A DNA stretch of 64,000 bases from CAZLQF01 sp964561545. Its GTDB lineage: Bacteria > Bacteroidota > Bacteroidia > CAILMK01 > CAYYUA01. Location of the stretch: the NCBI GenBank assembly GCA_964561545.1, contig CAZLQF010000005.1:1-64000 (forward strand), in the 5' to 3' direction. Numbering within the stretch: position 1 is the first letter of the stretch; each line of letters opens with the position of its first letter. This document shows positions 26,656 through 36,050 of this stretch, piece by piece. The translations under genes were made by a program, and so were the position numbers. The notes under the pieces were generated by a model. It saw only the letters and a program-made list of their open reading frames with translations, ran no database searches and was not told where the DNA came from.

Positions 26656-27754
26656 TTCAAGATCGCTTTTAAGCATCTTATTATTGAATTTCCTATTTTT
26701 TGCGTGTAACTTAGGTTCTACTCAGGAAGATGTTTCTAATCAAGCCAATAACAATAGCAATTATCGAGTCTCGCTGGCCAATGATATTGTTTGTTTTGTT
26801 TACCATCGTTTTGGGGATGATCGTTATCCCTCTACCAATATTGCAATTGACACTTTTAAAAAACAATTGGCCTTTTTAAAAAACCAGGATTTTACGGTTT
26901 GGCCCCTTGGTAAGGCTGTAAAAAAGCTCAAGAATGGTGCTGAGATTCCAAAGAAAACAGCCGTTATAACCATTGATGATGCCTATAAAACTTTTATCTC
27001 AGGAGCTGTTCCTTTGCTCAAGGAATATAATTACCCAGCCACCCTATTTGTTAATACCCAAACCATAGGAGGAGGGAGTTTTTTGAACTGGGATGACCTA
27101 AAACGATTAAAAAAACAAGGCATCGAAATTGGCAATCATTCCCATGCGCATGCTCATTTTTTAGACATGAAAGCTGCAGCAAGGATCAAGCGGTTTAAAG
27201 AAGACACCCGAAAAGCTCAAAAAAGTTTTAAAGCGCATTTGGGGGAACAGCCAGACCTCTATGCCTATCCTTATGGGGAGTATACGCCCAAAATGCAAGA
27301 AGCTTTAAAGCAAATGGGATTTAAAGCTGCTGCTGCCCAGCGGTCAGGTGTTTTACATAGTGGAAACGATTATTTTTCAATCCCGCGATTTCCGATGGGA
27401 AGTAGCTATGCCACCATAAAAGGATTTAGAGAAAAATTGGGAATGGGCGCCTTAAAGGTTACCAAACAGCAACCTGCTTCTCCATTGATAACAAACAACG
27501 AAATGCCTGAACTTACTTTCCAAATCTTAAACGAAGATGTTAATCCTAAAAGCGTACAATGCTTTGTGGATGATACCAGGAATTGCGATCTAACAGTTGT
27601 TAATGAAGCTAAAAAGGTTGTAAAAGTGAAAGGTACCGAAAGTTCAGAGACTCGCAGGAGCAAATATACCATAACAGCCCCATCAACTGAGGGTGATCAT
27701 TGGTATTGGTACAGCCATTTATGGGTTTTCCAAGGTAGGAGTGAACCGAAGTAA
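26636..27754 (+). CDS. Polysaccharide deacetylase (NodB) lipoprotein
   Basis: This 372-residue lipoprotein (lipobox FFACN) contains a NodB homology domain. The metal-binding motifs TIDDAYKTF (near residue 117) and NHSHAHAH are visible, and AYPYGEY marks motif 3. A beta-rich C-terminal region of about 85 residues follows the catalytic domain. Family enzymes remove acetyl groups from GlcNAc polymers. The start overlaps the upstream glucosaminidase gene by 20 bases. Translation could also start at the ATG at 26645. Its likely site is the periplasm or the inner face of the outer membrane. Confidence 0.87.
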   Translation: MCVMCFNSRSLLSILLLNFLFFACNLGSTQEDVSNQANNNSNYRVSLANDIVCFVYHRFGDDRYPSTNIAIDTFKKQLAFLKNQDFTVWPLGKAVKKLKNGAEIPKKTAVITIDDAYKTFISGAVPLLKEYNYPATLFVNTQTIGGGSFLNWDDLKRLKKQGIEIGNHSHAHAHFLDMKAAARIKRFKEDTRKAQKSFKAHLGEQPDLYAYPYGEYTPKMQEALKQMGFKAAAAQRSGVLHSGNDYFSIPRFPMGSSYATIKGFREKLGMGALKVTKQQPASPLITNNEMPELTFQILNEDVNPKSVQCFVDDTRNCDLTVVNEAKKVVKVKGTESSETRRSKYTITAPSTEGDHWYWYSHLWVFQGRSEPK

Positions 27755-28071
27755 TAAATTGATTTTTCCTGAATCAACCATTAGGAAATGGATGGTATCT
27801 TTAGGGTAGGTTGAAGCAACCAAATTCACTTTTCGTTATTCAGTGCTTGATCAGGAATCTTCCATTGTTTAGGGATTGATGCTATAAGCCGATCATAAGT
27901 ACCATCAATTAAACATCAAATCTCAAATTCTCAATATAAACAAGCTTTTTATAGGTATGTTCTTTTTCAGGAAAATACATAATGATTTGGAAAAAGATTC
28001 TTTCGTACGTTTGTGAAATGATATAGGCAATTATAACCTTGCTTTGGTCCGATTAAAAAATAAGTTAATCT
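27755..28071. other. Intergenic region
   Basis: No gene is supported in these 317 bases. A short minus-strand frame of about 25 codons near 27820-27895 has protein-like composition but no family. The promoter of the TonB-like gene should lie at the right end. Confidence 0.35.
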
Positions 28072-28527
28072 ATGTTTAAAAAACTTCAAATTCGATTAAA
28101 TGGTTGTTATTTAAGCTTAGTGTTGATAAGTCTTATTTCAATATATTCTTGTGATAACAGGAAAACAACCAGTCAAGCTCAAAAAACGGTAAAAACTGAA
28201 GACACCGTTTATCAAAGTTTAACCAATGGACCTAATTACAAAGGTGGTTATCAAGCGATGAGTGAGTACTTACGCGAAAGTATTGCTTATCCAGATGGCT
28301 TGGACACCATCCAGGGCAAAGTTCTGTTCACGTTTGTAGTAGATAAGGAGGGTAATACAAGAGATGTCGAATTGGTTGATGGCATTCATCCTAAATTGGA
28401 TCAACAGGCTTTAAGGGCCGTAAAAGGTATGAATAACTGGCATCCGGGTAAAAAAAATGGAGAACCCGTTGATGCCAGTATGAAGTTGCCAATCAATTTG
28501 TCTCCTGAATTGATCAATAAAAATTAA
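28072..28527 (+). CDS. Lipoprotein with a TonB C-terminal domain
   Basis: This 151-residue protein has a signal peptide with a lipobox-like ISIYSC. Its C-terminal domain of about 90 residues is of the TonB type (IQGKVLFTFVVDKEGNTRDV, LDQQALRAVKGMNNWHPGKK). True TonB proteins have an N-terminal inner-membrane helix and a proline-rich linker, and both are missing here. This is more likely a stand-alone lipidated TonB-C protein, a type common in Bacteroidota, than an energy transducer. It may bind peptidoglycan or a receptor. It is monocistronic. Confidence 0.78.
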   Translation: MFKKLQIRLNGCYLSLVLISLISIYSCDNRKTTSQAQKTVKTEDTVYQSLTNGPNYKGGYQAMSEYLRESIAYPDGLDTIQGKVLFTFVVDKEGNTRDVELVDGIHPKLDQQALRAVKGMNNWHPGKKNGEPVDASMKLPINLSPELINKN

Positions 28528-28571
28528 ATAAGAATAATTTTTAGAGCTAACGATGCTCGGTTGAATGTTCG

Positions 28572-30380
28572 TTATTTAACCTCAAAAGGCGCTGCGTAAA
28601 TCCCATTTGCGCCATCAATGGACAAGAAATAAGCGCCTGGTTTTAATTGGGTAAGATCAAGCTCGAGTTTAGATTCGCCTTTGGTTACGGACCGGTTTTG
28701 AATTCGTTTAACCAATTTGCCTTGCGGATTTAAAATGCGAATGTTAAGGGATTGTGTTTTTTGAGCTTTGTAATCGATGTTAAGTTTTGATGACGCTGGA
28801 TTGGGATACAATTTTGTAATTGAAAAATCCCCATTTATTGAGGTATAGCGGGCTTTTGAAGTCGGGAATTCCTCGTAGGGAACAAATGCTGTCATGATAT
28901 CCAGATCTCCGTTGTTGTTTCTGCCATCAGACCAAAAAGGTATCACATGAGTGCTTGTTGTCAGGACTTCATTGTATTCACCAATCCCAAAGCCATTGTT
29001 TTTTGAACCTACTGTGGAAAAGTCAGTGGGTTGTTTGCTAACAGCGTTATGACCTCTGAAAGTTTCGCCTCCATCACTGGAGAAGGCCGAATAATAATGG
29101 GTTAATTCATTGTTTGGATCTTCTTGCCGGTCATACCAGGAAAGAACAACTTTGCCATCCGGATTCACATCAATGTTTGAGTAAAATTGATGTAATTTGG
29201 GTTTGTTATCAACAGTAATGTCTTTGGCATCCGACCATGTTAATCCGCCATCTTGAGATTTGGAAAAATAAATGTCCGTACCCTCAGTAGATTTTTGGCC
29301 TACACCCTGAGCAGTCCAGGTAACATAAATGTTACCCTGGTTCGGACCATTCGAATTATCAACGGCCAAATGGGGAGATGGGTACAAACGGTCATTTTTA
29401 ATACCCGTTATGGTGTCAGCTTCAGGGTCATTATTATCGTATTTGTATAGATACATATCGCTAACTTTGGTAGGAGTAGAAAAGCTTTGACCACCATCTT
29501 TAGAAATGGTATGGTAAATACCAGATCCTCCTTGAAATCTTTTAATTCCCCAGAAAGTTACATGAACCTCGCCATTAACGTCTACTTTAATGTCTGAGAA
29601 ATGAACTCTAATGAAGTCACTTCCAAAAGAAGCTGATTGGTCATTAAAGGTTAGCTCGCCAGCTTCTTTTGTTTTAACAATAATTTCGGAATTGGCACCG
29701 ATCCCACCCAATTTTGAATAAACCACGTAAAGGTTGTTATAATAATTGGATGTGGGACTGCGGTCAACCGCCATCCATTGTTTATCAGCAACCCCGTCAA
29801 GCGAAGTTATGTCACCGGTTTTAAAGAAAATCGTATCATTACCCCGGTTCCATGTTTGGCCATTGTCATCCGAATAGGCCCAGTACATACCCCATTTGGT
29901 ATTCGATTGTTGTCCACTAACACTGATCCAGGAAAGGAAAGCCCTTCCATTATCATTGTAGGCCAATACCGGATCACCACCACCATTTGCTGCATTGGAA
30001 GAGGTTTTGAAGTTGCTTTCTTGCCATGTTTTTCCGTAATCACCGGTATAATAGACAGGAGTAAAAAGGCCGTTGGCCAAATTCCTTTTAATGGCTGAAA
30101 CAATGATCTTGGATGAATCATTGGGGTTTATGGCCGCATGAATTTCAGATTCAGCCAAAGCATTATTGCTGATATCTGTTTCAGATGAATTTTTGTTTTT
30201 GAACGCTTGGCCAGTATTCTGGGGTGTTTCACCAGTATTCTCAAAGTGCATTTTCTTCTCATATAGCTCTTTGAGTATTTCCTCTCTTGATTTCTTAACC
30301 GAATCCTGGGCTATTAATAAAGATGGGAGGAAGCACAGAACCCACAAAACTGAATGGAGGCTTGAAATAGATTTGAACAT
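28572..30380 (-). CDS. Secreted sialidase-like (BNR/Asp-box) protein with T9SS sorting domain
   Basis: This 602-residue protein has a signal peptide (PSLLIAQ) and a six-bladed beta-propeller region with Asp boxes: SDDNGQTWNRG, SKDGGQSFSTP, SQDGGLTWSDA and SSDGGETFRGH. The T9SS type A sorting domain starts ITKLYPNPASSKLNIDY. The fold occurs in sialidases and many non-enzymatic surface proteins. I do not see a clear arginine triad, so the enzyme activity is uncertain. It would be exported through the outer membrane by T9SS. A TAAATTTG box lies upstream at 30409-30416. Confidence 0.82.
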   Translation of the reverse strand: MFKSISSLHSVLWVLCFLPSLLIAQDSVKKSREEILKELYEKKMHFENTGETPQNTGQAFKNKNSSETDISNNALAESEIHAAINPNDSSKIIVSAIKRNLANGLFTPVYYTGDYGKTWQESNFKTSSNAANGGGDPVLAYNDNGRAFLSWISVSGQQSNTKWGMYWAYSDDNGQTWNRGNDTIFFKTGDITSLDGVADKQWMAVDRSPTSNYYNNLYVVYSKLGGIGANSEIIVKTKEAGELTFNDQSASFGSDFIRVHFSDIKVDVNGEVHVTFWGIKRFQGGSGIYHTISKDGGQSFSTPTKVSDMYLYKYDNNDPEADTITGIKNDRLYPSPHLAVDNSNGPNQGNIYVTWTAQGVGQKSTEGTDIYFSKSQDGGLTWSDAKDITVDNKPKLHQFYSNIDVNPDGKVVLSWYDRQEDPNNELTHYYSAFSSDGGETFRGHNAVSKQPTDFSTVGSKNNGFGIGEYNEVLTTSTHVIPFWSDGRNNNGDLDIMTAFVPYEEFPTSKARYTSINGDFSITKLYPNPASSKLNIDYKAQKTQSLNIRILNPQGKLVKRIQNRSVTKGESKLELDLTQLKPGAYFLSIDGANGIYAAPFEVK

Positions 30381-30865
30381 ATGATCACAGCTTAATTAGA
30401 TTTTTTAACAAATTTAATCAAAAATAACGGCACCTTTTGTAAATATGGTGACAAAATGGATTTAATAAACAAAGTGAAAAACCAACTTGGATAATAGCTC
30501 AGCCAATAAAATACCAGAAATGAACTTGGTAGTGGCTTTAAATCCATTTACGCTGCAGCAAAGAGTGAATTCCTTGTAGATACAAAACATCAACCATAAG
30601 ACCAAGGCTTCGGCCAAATCTATAACAAAGCCATTATCCCTCCTGTACCTACAATGAAGTTTTTCAATAATTGTACGCTTGGTGTTTTACAGGAATTTTT
30701 TGGCTTCCTTAATTCATTGCTTCTTACTATGTAAACTTCTTTGACCTGCCACCCCACCATCTAAACGTCAATGGCTAAGTCCTGTCGGGCAGCGAAAAAA
30801 TCTCCAATACCCCACCTGAACTGTCAGCGCTTCATTCTAGAAAAAATGTGGTCGAACCAAGAATA
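30381..30865. other. Intergenic region, possibly with eroded coding sequence
   Basis: Apart from the promoter element at 30409-30416, nothing can be named. Several frames carry short protein-like runs broken by stops, which would fit old gene decay. No family could be recognised. The region also lies downstream of dprA, but no clear terminator is seen. Confidence 0.3.
30409..30416 (-). promoter_or_regulatory. -7 element (TAAATTTG) of the sialidase-like gene
   Basis: A full TAnnTTTG match on the minus strand, 29 bases before the ATG. No -33 TTG is found at the right spacing. Confidence 0.35.
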
Positions 30866-31969
30866 TTAACCCATCTTACTATATTGATTTCCGGGCAAAG
30901 CGCGGATCAAACCTTTTAATTCAAGGTTGAACAACAACATCGACAACCTGGAAGTAGGCCATTCCAGTTGATAGCTTAGGACATCAATGTGGAATTGATC
31001 ACCATTTTGCATGGCATCTAATACCATTTGCTCCTCATCGGTTACAACCACTTCATTGCTTTCATTTAGTTGTTGTTCCTCGAGTGTTTTTTCCCAACCC
31101 ATATGGTAGGCTACATCATCAGCATTTTCTACCAGGTAAGCCTTGTTCGTTTTAAGGATATGGTTACAGCCCGAAGATCGTTGATCATTTGTTCGACCCG
31201 GTATGGCAAATACCTCTCGGTTATAGGAAAAGGCAAGGTCACCTGTAATCAAAGCTCCGCCATTAAGGTCAGTTTCCACTATAATTAGGCCATCGATCAA
31301 TCCGGCTACAATCCTGTTGCGCTGCGGAAAGTTTTCCCTATCAGGTTGGGTGCCTGATAAGTACTCCGTAATCAATCCGCCATTGTTAAGCATTTTAGAG
31401 GCCAATTTCAAGTGTTGAGGCGGGTAAATGGTATCAAGGCCGTGGCCAAGTACCCCAAAATTTGGATTGCCAAATTTTTCAGCTGCTTGATGGGCATGGT
31501 AATCAATGCCGTAAGCCAAGCCACTTGCGATGGAAGCACCGTAATTTTTTAAGCCTTCTACCAATGCATAGCATTGATCTCTTCCATAATTTGAAGCTTT
31601 GCGCGTGCCAACAATACCTACAATCCGGGATGTATTCAAGGTTCCATTTCCTTTATAGAAGAGTAAAACCGGCGAATCTTCGATTTCTTTAAGCCTCTCC
31701 GGAAAATCCCTATTGAGGTAATAAAGGGGTTGGATGTTGTGCTTTTCGATGAATTGCAATTCTGATTCTACCCGCTCATAGTTGTTAAATTCTATAATAT
31801 TTCGAGCAATTTGCTTACCGACCCCTGGAATCTTGGTCAAAGCAGTGGATTTTTCCTGGAAAACCCCTTCAGGACTTCCACAATAAGCTATAAGATTCTT
31901 GGTTAAAATAGGCCCAACATTGGGAACGAAGCTTAAAGCAAGTAAATGTCGCAGGGTTGGCTGGTCCAT
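30866..31969 (-). CDS. dprA: DNA-processing protein DprA
   Basis: This 367-residue protein has an N-terminal helix-hairpin-helix part (KIPGVGKQIARNI), then the DprA Rossmann fold with VGTRKASNYGRD, IASGLAYGIDYHAHQAA, YPPQHLKLA, FPQRNRIVAGL and VFAIPGRTNDQRSSG. A winged-helix-like C-terminus completes it. DprA loads RecA onto incoming single-stranded DNA during natural transformation. It is monocistronic. The neighbours do not include other competence genes. Confidence 0.95.
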   Translation of the reverse strand: MDQPTLRHLLALSFVPNVGPILTKNLIAYCGSPEGVFQEKSTALTKIPGVGKQIARNIIEFNNYERVESELQFIEKHNIQPLYYLNRDFPERLKEIEDSPVLLFYKGNGTLNTSRIVGIVGTRKASNYGRDQCYALVEGLKNYGASIASGLAYGIDYHAHQAAEKFGNPNFGVLGHGLDTIYPPQHLKLASKMLNNGGLITEYLSGTQPDRENFPQRNRIVAGLIDGLIIVETDLNGGALITGDLAFSYNREVFAIPGRTNDQRSSGCNHILKTNKAYLVENADDVAYHMGWEKTLEEQQLNESNEVVVTDEEQMVLDAMQNGDQFHIDVLSYQLEWPTSRLSMLLFNLELKGLIRALPGNQYSKMG

Positions 31970-32166
31970 TCGTTGGTAAGTTTATTGTTATTTAAAGGAT
32001 AATGACGATCAGGTATCATGTTAATCCAAAACTTGGTACCTAAGCCCCGATACGCTTTTTCAATACCCAGTGCCAAGATCAATTTCCAAACTGATTCTTG
32101 ACGCAATTTATTGTAAATTAAAATTTTTCTTAATTTTAGATAGCAAAATTTTTAAAATCCTAAACC

Positions 32167-33534
32167 ATGGAACAAGGCAAATTTCATTTACCAGAAGAAG
32201 CCATTCCAAAGTATTGGTACAACATCCAGGCCGACTTGCCCAATCCCCTAAAACCTCCCTTAAATCCACAAACCCATGAGCCTGCAAGTCCAGATGACCT
32301 TGCCCCTATATTTCCAATGGCTTTAATAGAGCAAGAGATGACCAATGAACGTTGGATCGAAGTTCCTGAGGAAGTAAAAGAAGTCTACAGAATTTGGCGG
32401 CCAACGCCTATGTTTAGAGCCAGGAACCTTGAAAAGGCCCTTGATACACCAGCTAAAATATATTACAAGTACGAAGGCGTCAGCCCACCTGGATCTCACA
32501 AACCCAATACAGCTGTACCTCAGGCTTATTACAATAAAGCTGAAGGCATCAAGAGAATTGCCACGGAGACGGGAGCTGGACAATGGGGCAGTGCTCTAAG
32601 CTTTGCTACCCAGATGATGGGCATTGAGCTTGATGTATACATGGTAAGGATCAGCTTTGAGCAAAAGCCTTATAGAAAAACGCTCATGACCGCTTGGGAT
32701 GCGAATGTAATTCCTTCTCCAAGTGAGCACACAGCAAGCGGTAAGCAGATACTCCAAGGGAACCCTGATTCTCCTGGCAGCTTGGGCATTGCTATTTCCG
32801 AAGCAGTTGAGAAGGCTGGTCAGAACAGTGATACGCATTATGCCCTTGGCAGTGTCTTAAATCATGTGTTGTTACATCAAACCGTAGTTGGCCAGGAATC
32901 GATACAGCAAATGGAAATGGCAGGAGATAAACCTGATGTAGTTATCGCTCCGTTTGGCGGTGGCTCCAACTTTGGCGGAATGGTTAATCCGTTTTTGCAT
33001 TTGAACCTCACCCAGGGCAAAAATATCCGGATCAAAGCTTGTGAACCTACGTCATGTCCAACATTGACCAAAGGTGAATTCAGGTACGATTACGGTGATG
33101 CTATTGGGCATACACCTTTAATGGCGATGCAAACGCTTGGTCACAATTTTGTGCCTGCTCCAATCCATGCAGGTGGTTTGAGGTATCATGGCGCTGGCCC
33201 CCTTGTTAGCCAATTGTTGCAAGATGACCTTATAGAAGCAGAAGCTTACAATCAATTGGATTGTTTTCAGTCAGGCATTCAGTTTGCCCAAACAGAAGGC
33301 ATTTTACCGGCACCGGAAGCCAATCATGGAGTGAATGCGGCCATTAAAGAAGCCATGCAAGCCAAGAAAGAAGGTAAGTCTAAAACCATTTTGTTCAACT
33401 TATGCGGCCATGGCCATTTTGACCTAAGTGCTTACGATGCCTACTTTAACAATAGATTAGAAGACCATCATTTTTCGGATGAGGAATTGATGCAGAATCT
33501 TGAAAAGCTGAAAGATTTTCCGTATGTAGAATAA
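32167..33534 (+). CDS. Tryptophan synthase beta-like PLP enzyme (TrpB2 type)
   Basis: This 455-residue PLP enzyme is of the long, stand-alone TrpB2 class. The PLP lysine lies in SPPGSHKPNTA. The motifs TETGAGQWGSALSF and APFGGGSNFGG (phosphate cradle) are intact. The N-terminus PKYWYNIQADLPNPLKPPL is specific to this class. TrpB2 condenses indole with serine and can act without TrpA. No trpA or other tryptophan genes are adjacent. It may salvage free indole. The start follows an AT-rich leader. Confidence 0.92.
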   Translation: MEQGKFHLPEEAIPKYWYNIQADLPNPLKPPLNPQTHEPASPDDLAPIFPMALIEQEMTNERWIEVPEEVKEVYRIWRPTPMFRARNLEKALDTPAKIYYKYEGVSPPGSHKPNTAVPQAYYNKAEGIKRIATETGAGQWGSALSFATQMMGIELDVYMVRISFEQKPYRKTLMTAWDANVIPSPSEHTASGKQILQGNPDSPGSLGIAISEAVEKAGQNSDTHYALGSVLNHVLLHQTVVGQESIQQMEMAGDKPDVVIAPFGGGSNFGGMVNPFLHLNLTQGKNIRIKACEPTSCPTLTKGEFRYDYGDAIGHTPLMAMQTLGHNFVPAPIHAGGLRYHGAGPLVSQLLQDDLIEAEAYNQLDCFQSGIQFAQTEGILPAPEANHGVNAAIKEAMQAKKEGKSKTILFNLCGHGHFDLSAYDAYFNNRLEDHHFSDEELMQNLEKLKDFPYVE

Positions 33535-33616
33535 ATGGAATTATTGGCGTTAGAGAATTTTGAACATTCCATAATTAAGCTTTTTAATTTGCTATTTGAA
33601 TTATGATAGGGAGGTT

Positions 33617-33871
33617 ATGAGTAAATTAAAGGTGGATCTACACGATATTTATAATAAAAGCGAAGAAATTGATCAAGCTTTAAATGGTGCTATAGAAGAA
33701 GCCTTAGATAAAAAGATTAAAATTGTAGAAATTGTTCATGGTAAGGGTTCCGGCCAACTAAAGAAGCGGGTATTGAAGTTTTTGGACCAAAAGCACATTA
33801 AAGAGAAATACAGCCGAATTGATAAAGATTCCAAAAACTCCGGGCGGGTTTTTATCTGGTTTAAACATTAG
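33617..33871 (+). CDS. Small Smr-domain protein
   Basis: This 84-residue stand-alone Smr domain carries VDLHDIYNKS and the loop IVHGKGSGQLKKRVLKFL. Smr domains of MutS2-related proteins have nuclease activity on branched DNA or RNA, and small free forms are often linked to mRNA or ribosome surveillance. The frame is open from a TTG at 33596, but the ATG at 33617 has an AGGGAGG sequence just upstream, one of few Shine-Dalgarno-like sites here, so I chose it. It lies 82 bases after trpB2, possibly in one transcript. Confidence 0.82.
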   Translation: MSKLKVDLHDIYNKSEEIDQALNGAIEEALDKKIKIVEIVHGKGSGQLKKRVLKFLDQKHIKEKYSRIDKDSKNSGRVFIWFKH

Positions 33872-33972
33872 GGTTTTGAAGTGGCAAGCACTGTACCGAA
33901 AAAGCTTTTAGTGGGCTGGTTAACTTAGCAATTAGGAAATTAAAATGACCTAATAAACAGTTGAGCAATTAA

Positions 33973-36039
33973 TCATGGTTCAAATGACCCCTCTTTAAGG
34001 TCTGGATTCACCTTAATTTCTGAAGCTTTCAGTTGAATTGTATTGGAGCCAATTTCAAAATCAACCTTGTGCGGGAATTGAACACCTTTCACTTCCCGGT
34101 AATCATCATAAATGAAAGTTTGGGTAACTTTTTTGCCTTGCCTTGATTCCTGCGTGACCCTTTGGGCTATTCTTAGGTAATTGTCGGTGTCAAAATATTC
34201 GGTCCATTTTAAGTTATTGCTCCCTGTTAAAACTACTTTGTAAGATTGACTTCCATTAATGGTTTCTATGCCTTTAAGTTTGGCCTTGATTCCTGTATTT
34301 TGAAGGTCTTTGAGGTAAAATAATTTCGAAGAAGCGACCATTTGCTTGGCTTCTTCTTCTGGCAATTCTTCCTTAGCGCTGGGTGTTATTTTAAATCCTT
34401 TTTCTCCATTGTAAATTGATTTACTTATAAGGCGCCCGTTCATGTACATGGTTTCTTTAAAAAGGTTGGGTTCTTTTTTTAAAACTTCCCAATTTAAATT
34501 CCTGCCGCGCATGGTTCCGGAGTATTTCATGCTAAGGACCTGAATGTCCTTCATTTGATCAAGACCACCCCTTGCTTTAAAATAGGAATTGATCACATCA
34601 GAAGCGGTTAGGCCTTCAGGGGCTTTACTGCTGGTGGGTTCATCGATTTTATTACCATATTCATCATAATACTCGACCGGTCCAAATGGATGCATCCGGT
34701 CTGCAAATTCAGAGGCTTTGCCGGTTACGACTATCCAGGCATTAGAAGGGTGAAAGTATTGCCGGGCCATTTTCTGAACATCCCGGGCATTAACTGTTGC
34801 TATGTTCTTTAAATAATTGGCATAATAATCCTTAGGTAACTCCTGCATAGCAGTATTCAAAGCAAACCGAGCTACTGTTTGGGGATCTTCCAAGTTGATG
34901 GCAAAATTACCGCTTAAATAGTTTTTTGCGGTTGATAATTCCTGTGATGGTACTAAAGTATCCCTGAGCCTGTTCATTTCATAGATAATTTCAGAGATTG
35001 CAGAATCCGCAGCCTGGTTTTTAACACTGGCTGCTGCTACAAATTTTCCTAACACATCATCCGGACTTAAGGAAGAATAAGCCCCATACGTGTAAGCATG
35101 TTGCTCCCTTAAATTTTCAAACAGCCGAAAAGCGCCCCCGCCTAAAATGGTGTTGGTAACCCTTGCTTTAATATATGCTTGCTCTCCCTGACCTTTGGCC
35201 AATTGAACCGGATGGCCGATCCTGACCGTAGATTGGGAGGCATCGGGGCGGTTTACGATGGCTACTTTTGTTTGATCGGGTGGATTGGTTGTTTTATAAT
35301 CGTGTTCAGGGATCGAACCTTGTTCCCATTTTCCGAAATGTTTCTCCAGTTGAGGTTTAATGGCTTCCTTGGATGTGTTGCCAACGATGGCAAGATAAGC
35401 ATGATTGGCCTTGAAGTAGGTTTTATAATAGTTACGAATGTCCTCAATATCAAAGCTGTCAAGCGTTGCTTTGCTTTTGGTATTGCCATAGGGATGATCC
35501 TTACCGAAAACAACCGAATTAAAAACCCTATTGGCAATCTTTTGTGGTTCATTTTGAGAGGCTTGGAGCGATGAGCGCATTTGGAGTTTAACTTGCTTAA
35601 GTTCCTCATCTTGAAAAGTAGACCGGGTAACTACATCCGCTGTTAACTCCATTAGATCTTCGGAATGTTTATTTAAAGCTGCTGCATATACCCCCCTTGA
35701 AGAGGTATTGAAATCAGCTCCAATAAAATCTATAGCTTCATTTAACTCCGCTTTGGTTCTGTTTTCAGTGCTTCGCCCGAGCATCTTTCCAGCAGCGTCC
35801 AAGTAACCCGCTTTGGAGCCTTGGTAAATTGGATCCCGATCAATTCTGAGGTTCATGGTGATCTTAGGCGCTTGTTGATCCTGGACCAGAAAAACTTGAA
35901 GCCCATTGTCCATTTCAAAAGACTTGTAATCTGCGACTTTTATGTCAGGGGCTTCTTCAGGTTCGGGAGCTGTGGTTCGATCAACGGAGTTACAAGCAGT
36001 TAAGAAGGCCAGAAGCCAACAAAAGTACAATGGTTTCAT
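33973..36039 (-). CDS. Non-catalytic M16 peptidase-like lipoprotein with LolA-like C-terminus
   Basis: This 688-residue lipoprotein (lipobox AFLTAC) has two M16 halves. The catalytic HxxEH is missing: the corresponding place reads DAAGKMLGRSTENRT. The second half keeps the Arg/Tyr-type motif region (AYTYGAYSSLSPDDVLG). After residue 475 a beta-rich domain of about 200 residues resembles lipoprotein-carrier (LolA/DUF4292-like) folds. It starts 11 bases after the stop of the active M16 gene, so the pair probably makes an active/inactive heterodimer in the periplasm. Such partners help bind peptide substrate. Confidence 0.88.
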   Translation of the reverse strand: MKPLYFCWLLAFLTACNSVDRTTAPEPEEAPDIKVADYKSFEMDNGLQVFLVQDQQAPKITMNLRIDRDPIYQGSKAGYLDAAGKMLGRSTENRTKAELNEAIDFIGADFNTSSRGVYAAALNKHSEDLMELTADVVTRSTFQDEELKQVKLQMRSSLQASQNEPQKIANRVFNSVVFGKDHPYGNTKSKATLDSFDIEDIRNYYKTYFKANHAYLAIVGNTSKEAIKPQLEKHFGKWEQGSIPEHDYKTTNPPDQTKVAIVNRPDASQSTVRIGHPVQLAKGQGEQAYIKARVTNTILGGGAFRLFENLREQHAYTYGAYSSLSPDDVLGKFVAAASVKNQAADSAISEIIYEMNRLRDTLVPSQELSTAKNYLSGNFAINLEDPQTVARFALNTAMQELPKDYYANYLKNIATVNARDVQKMARQYFHPSNAWIVVTGKASEFADRMHPFGPVEYYDEYGNKIDEPTSSKAPEGLTASDVINSYFKARGGLDQMKDIQVLSMKYSGTMRGRNLNWEVLKKEPNLFKETMYMNGRLISKSIYNGEKGFKITPSAKEELPEEEAKQMVASSKLFYLKDLQNTGIKAKLKGIETINGSQSYKVVLTGSNNLKWTEYFDTDNYLRIAQRVTQESRQGKKVTQTFIYDDYREVKGVQFPHKVDFEIGSNTIQLKASEIKVNPDLKEGSFEP

Positions 36040-36050
36040 GAAGATTGATT

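Noticed and set aside
28572..30380. Calling the Asp-box protein an active sialidase
   Set aside because: Asp boxes define the fold only; the arginine triad and catalytic Tyr/Glu could not be located by eye.
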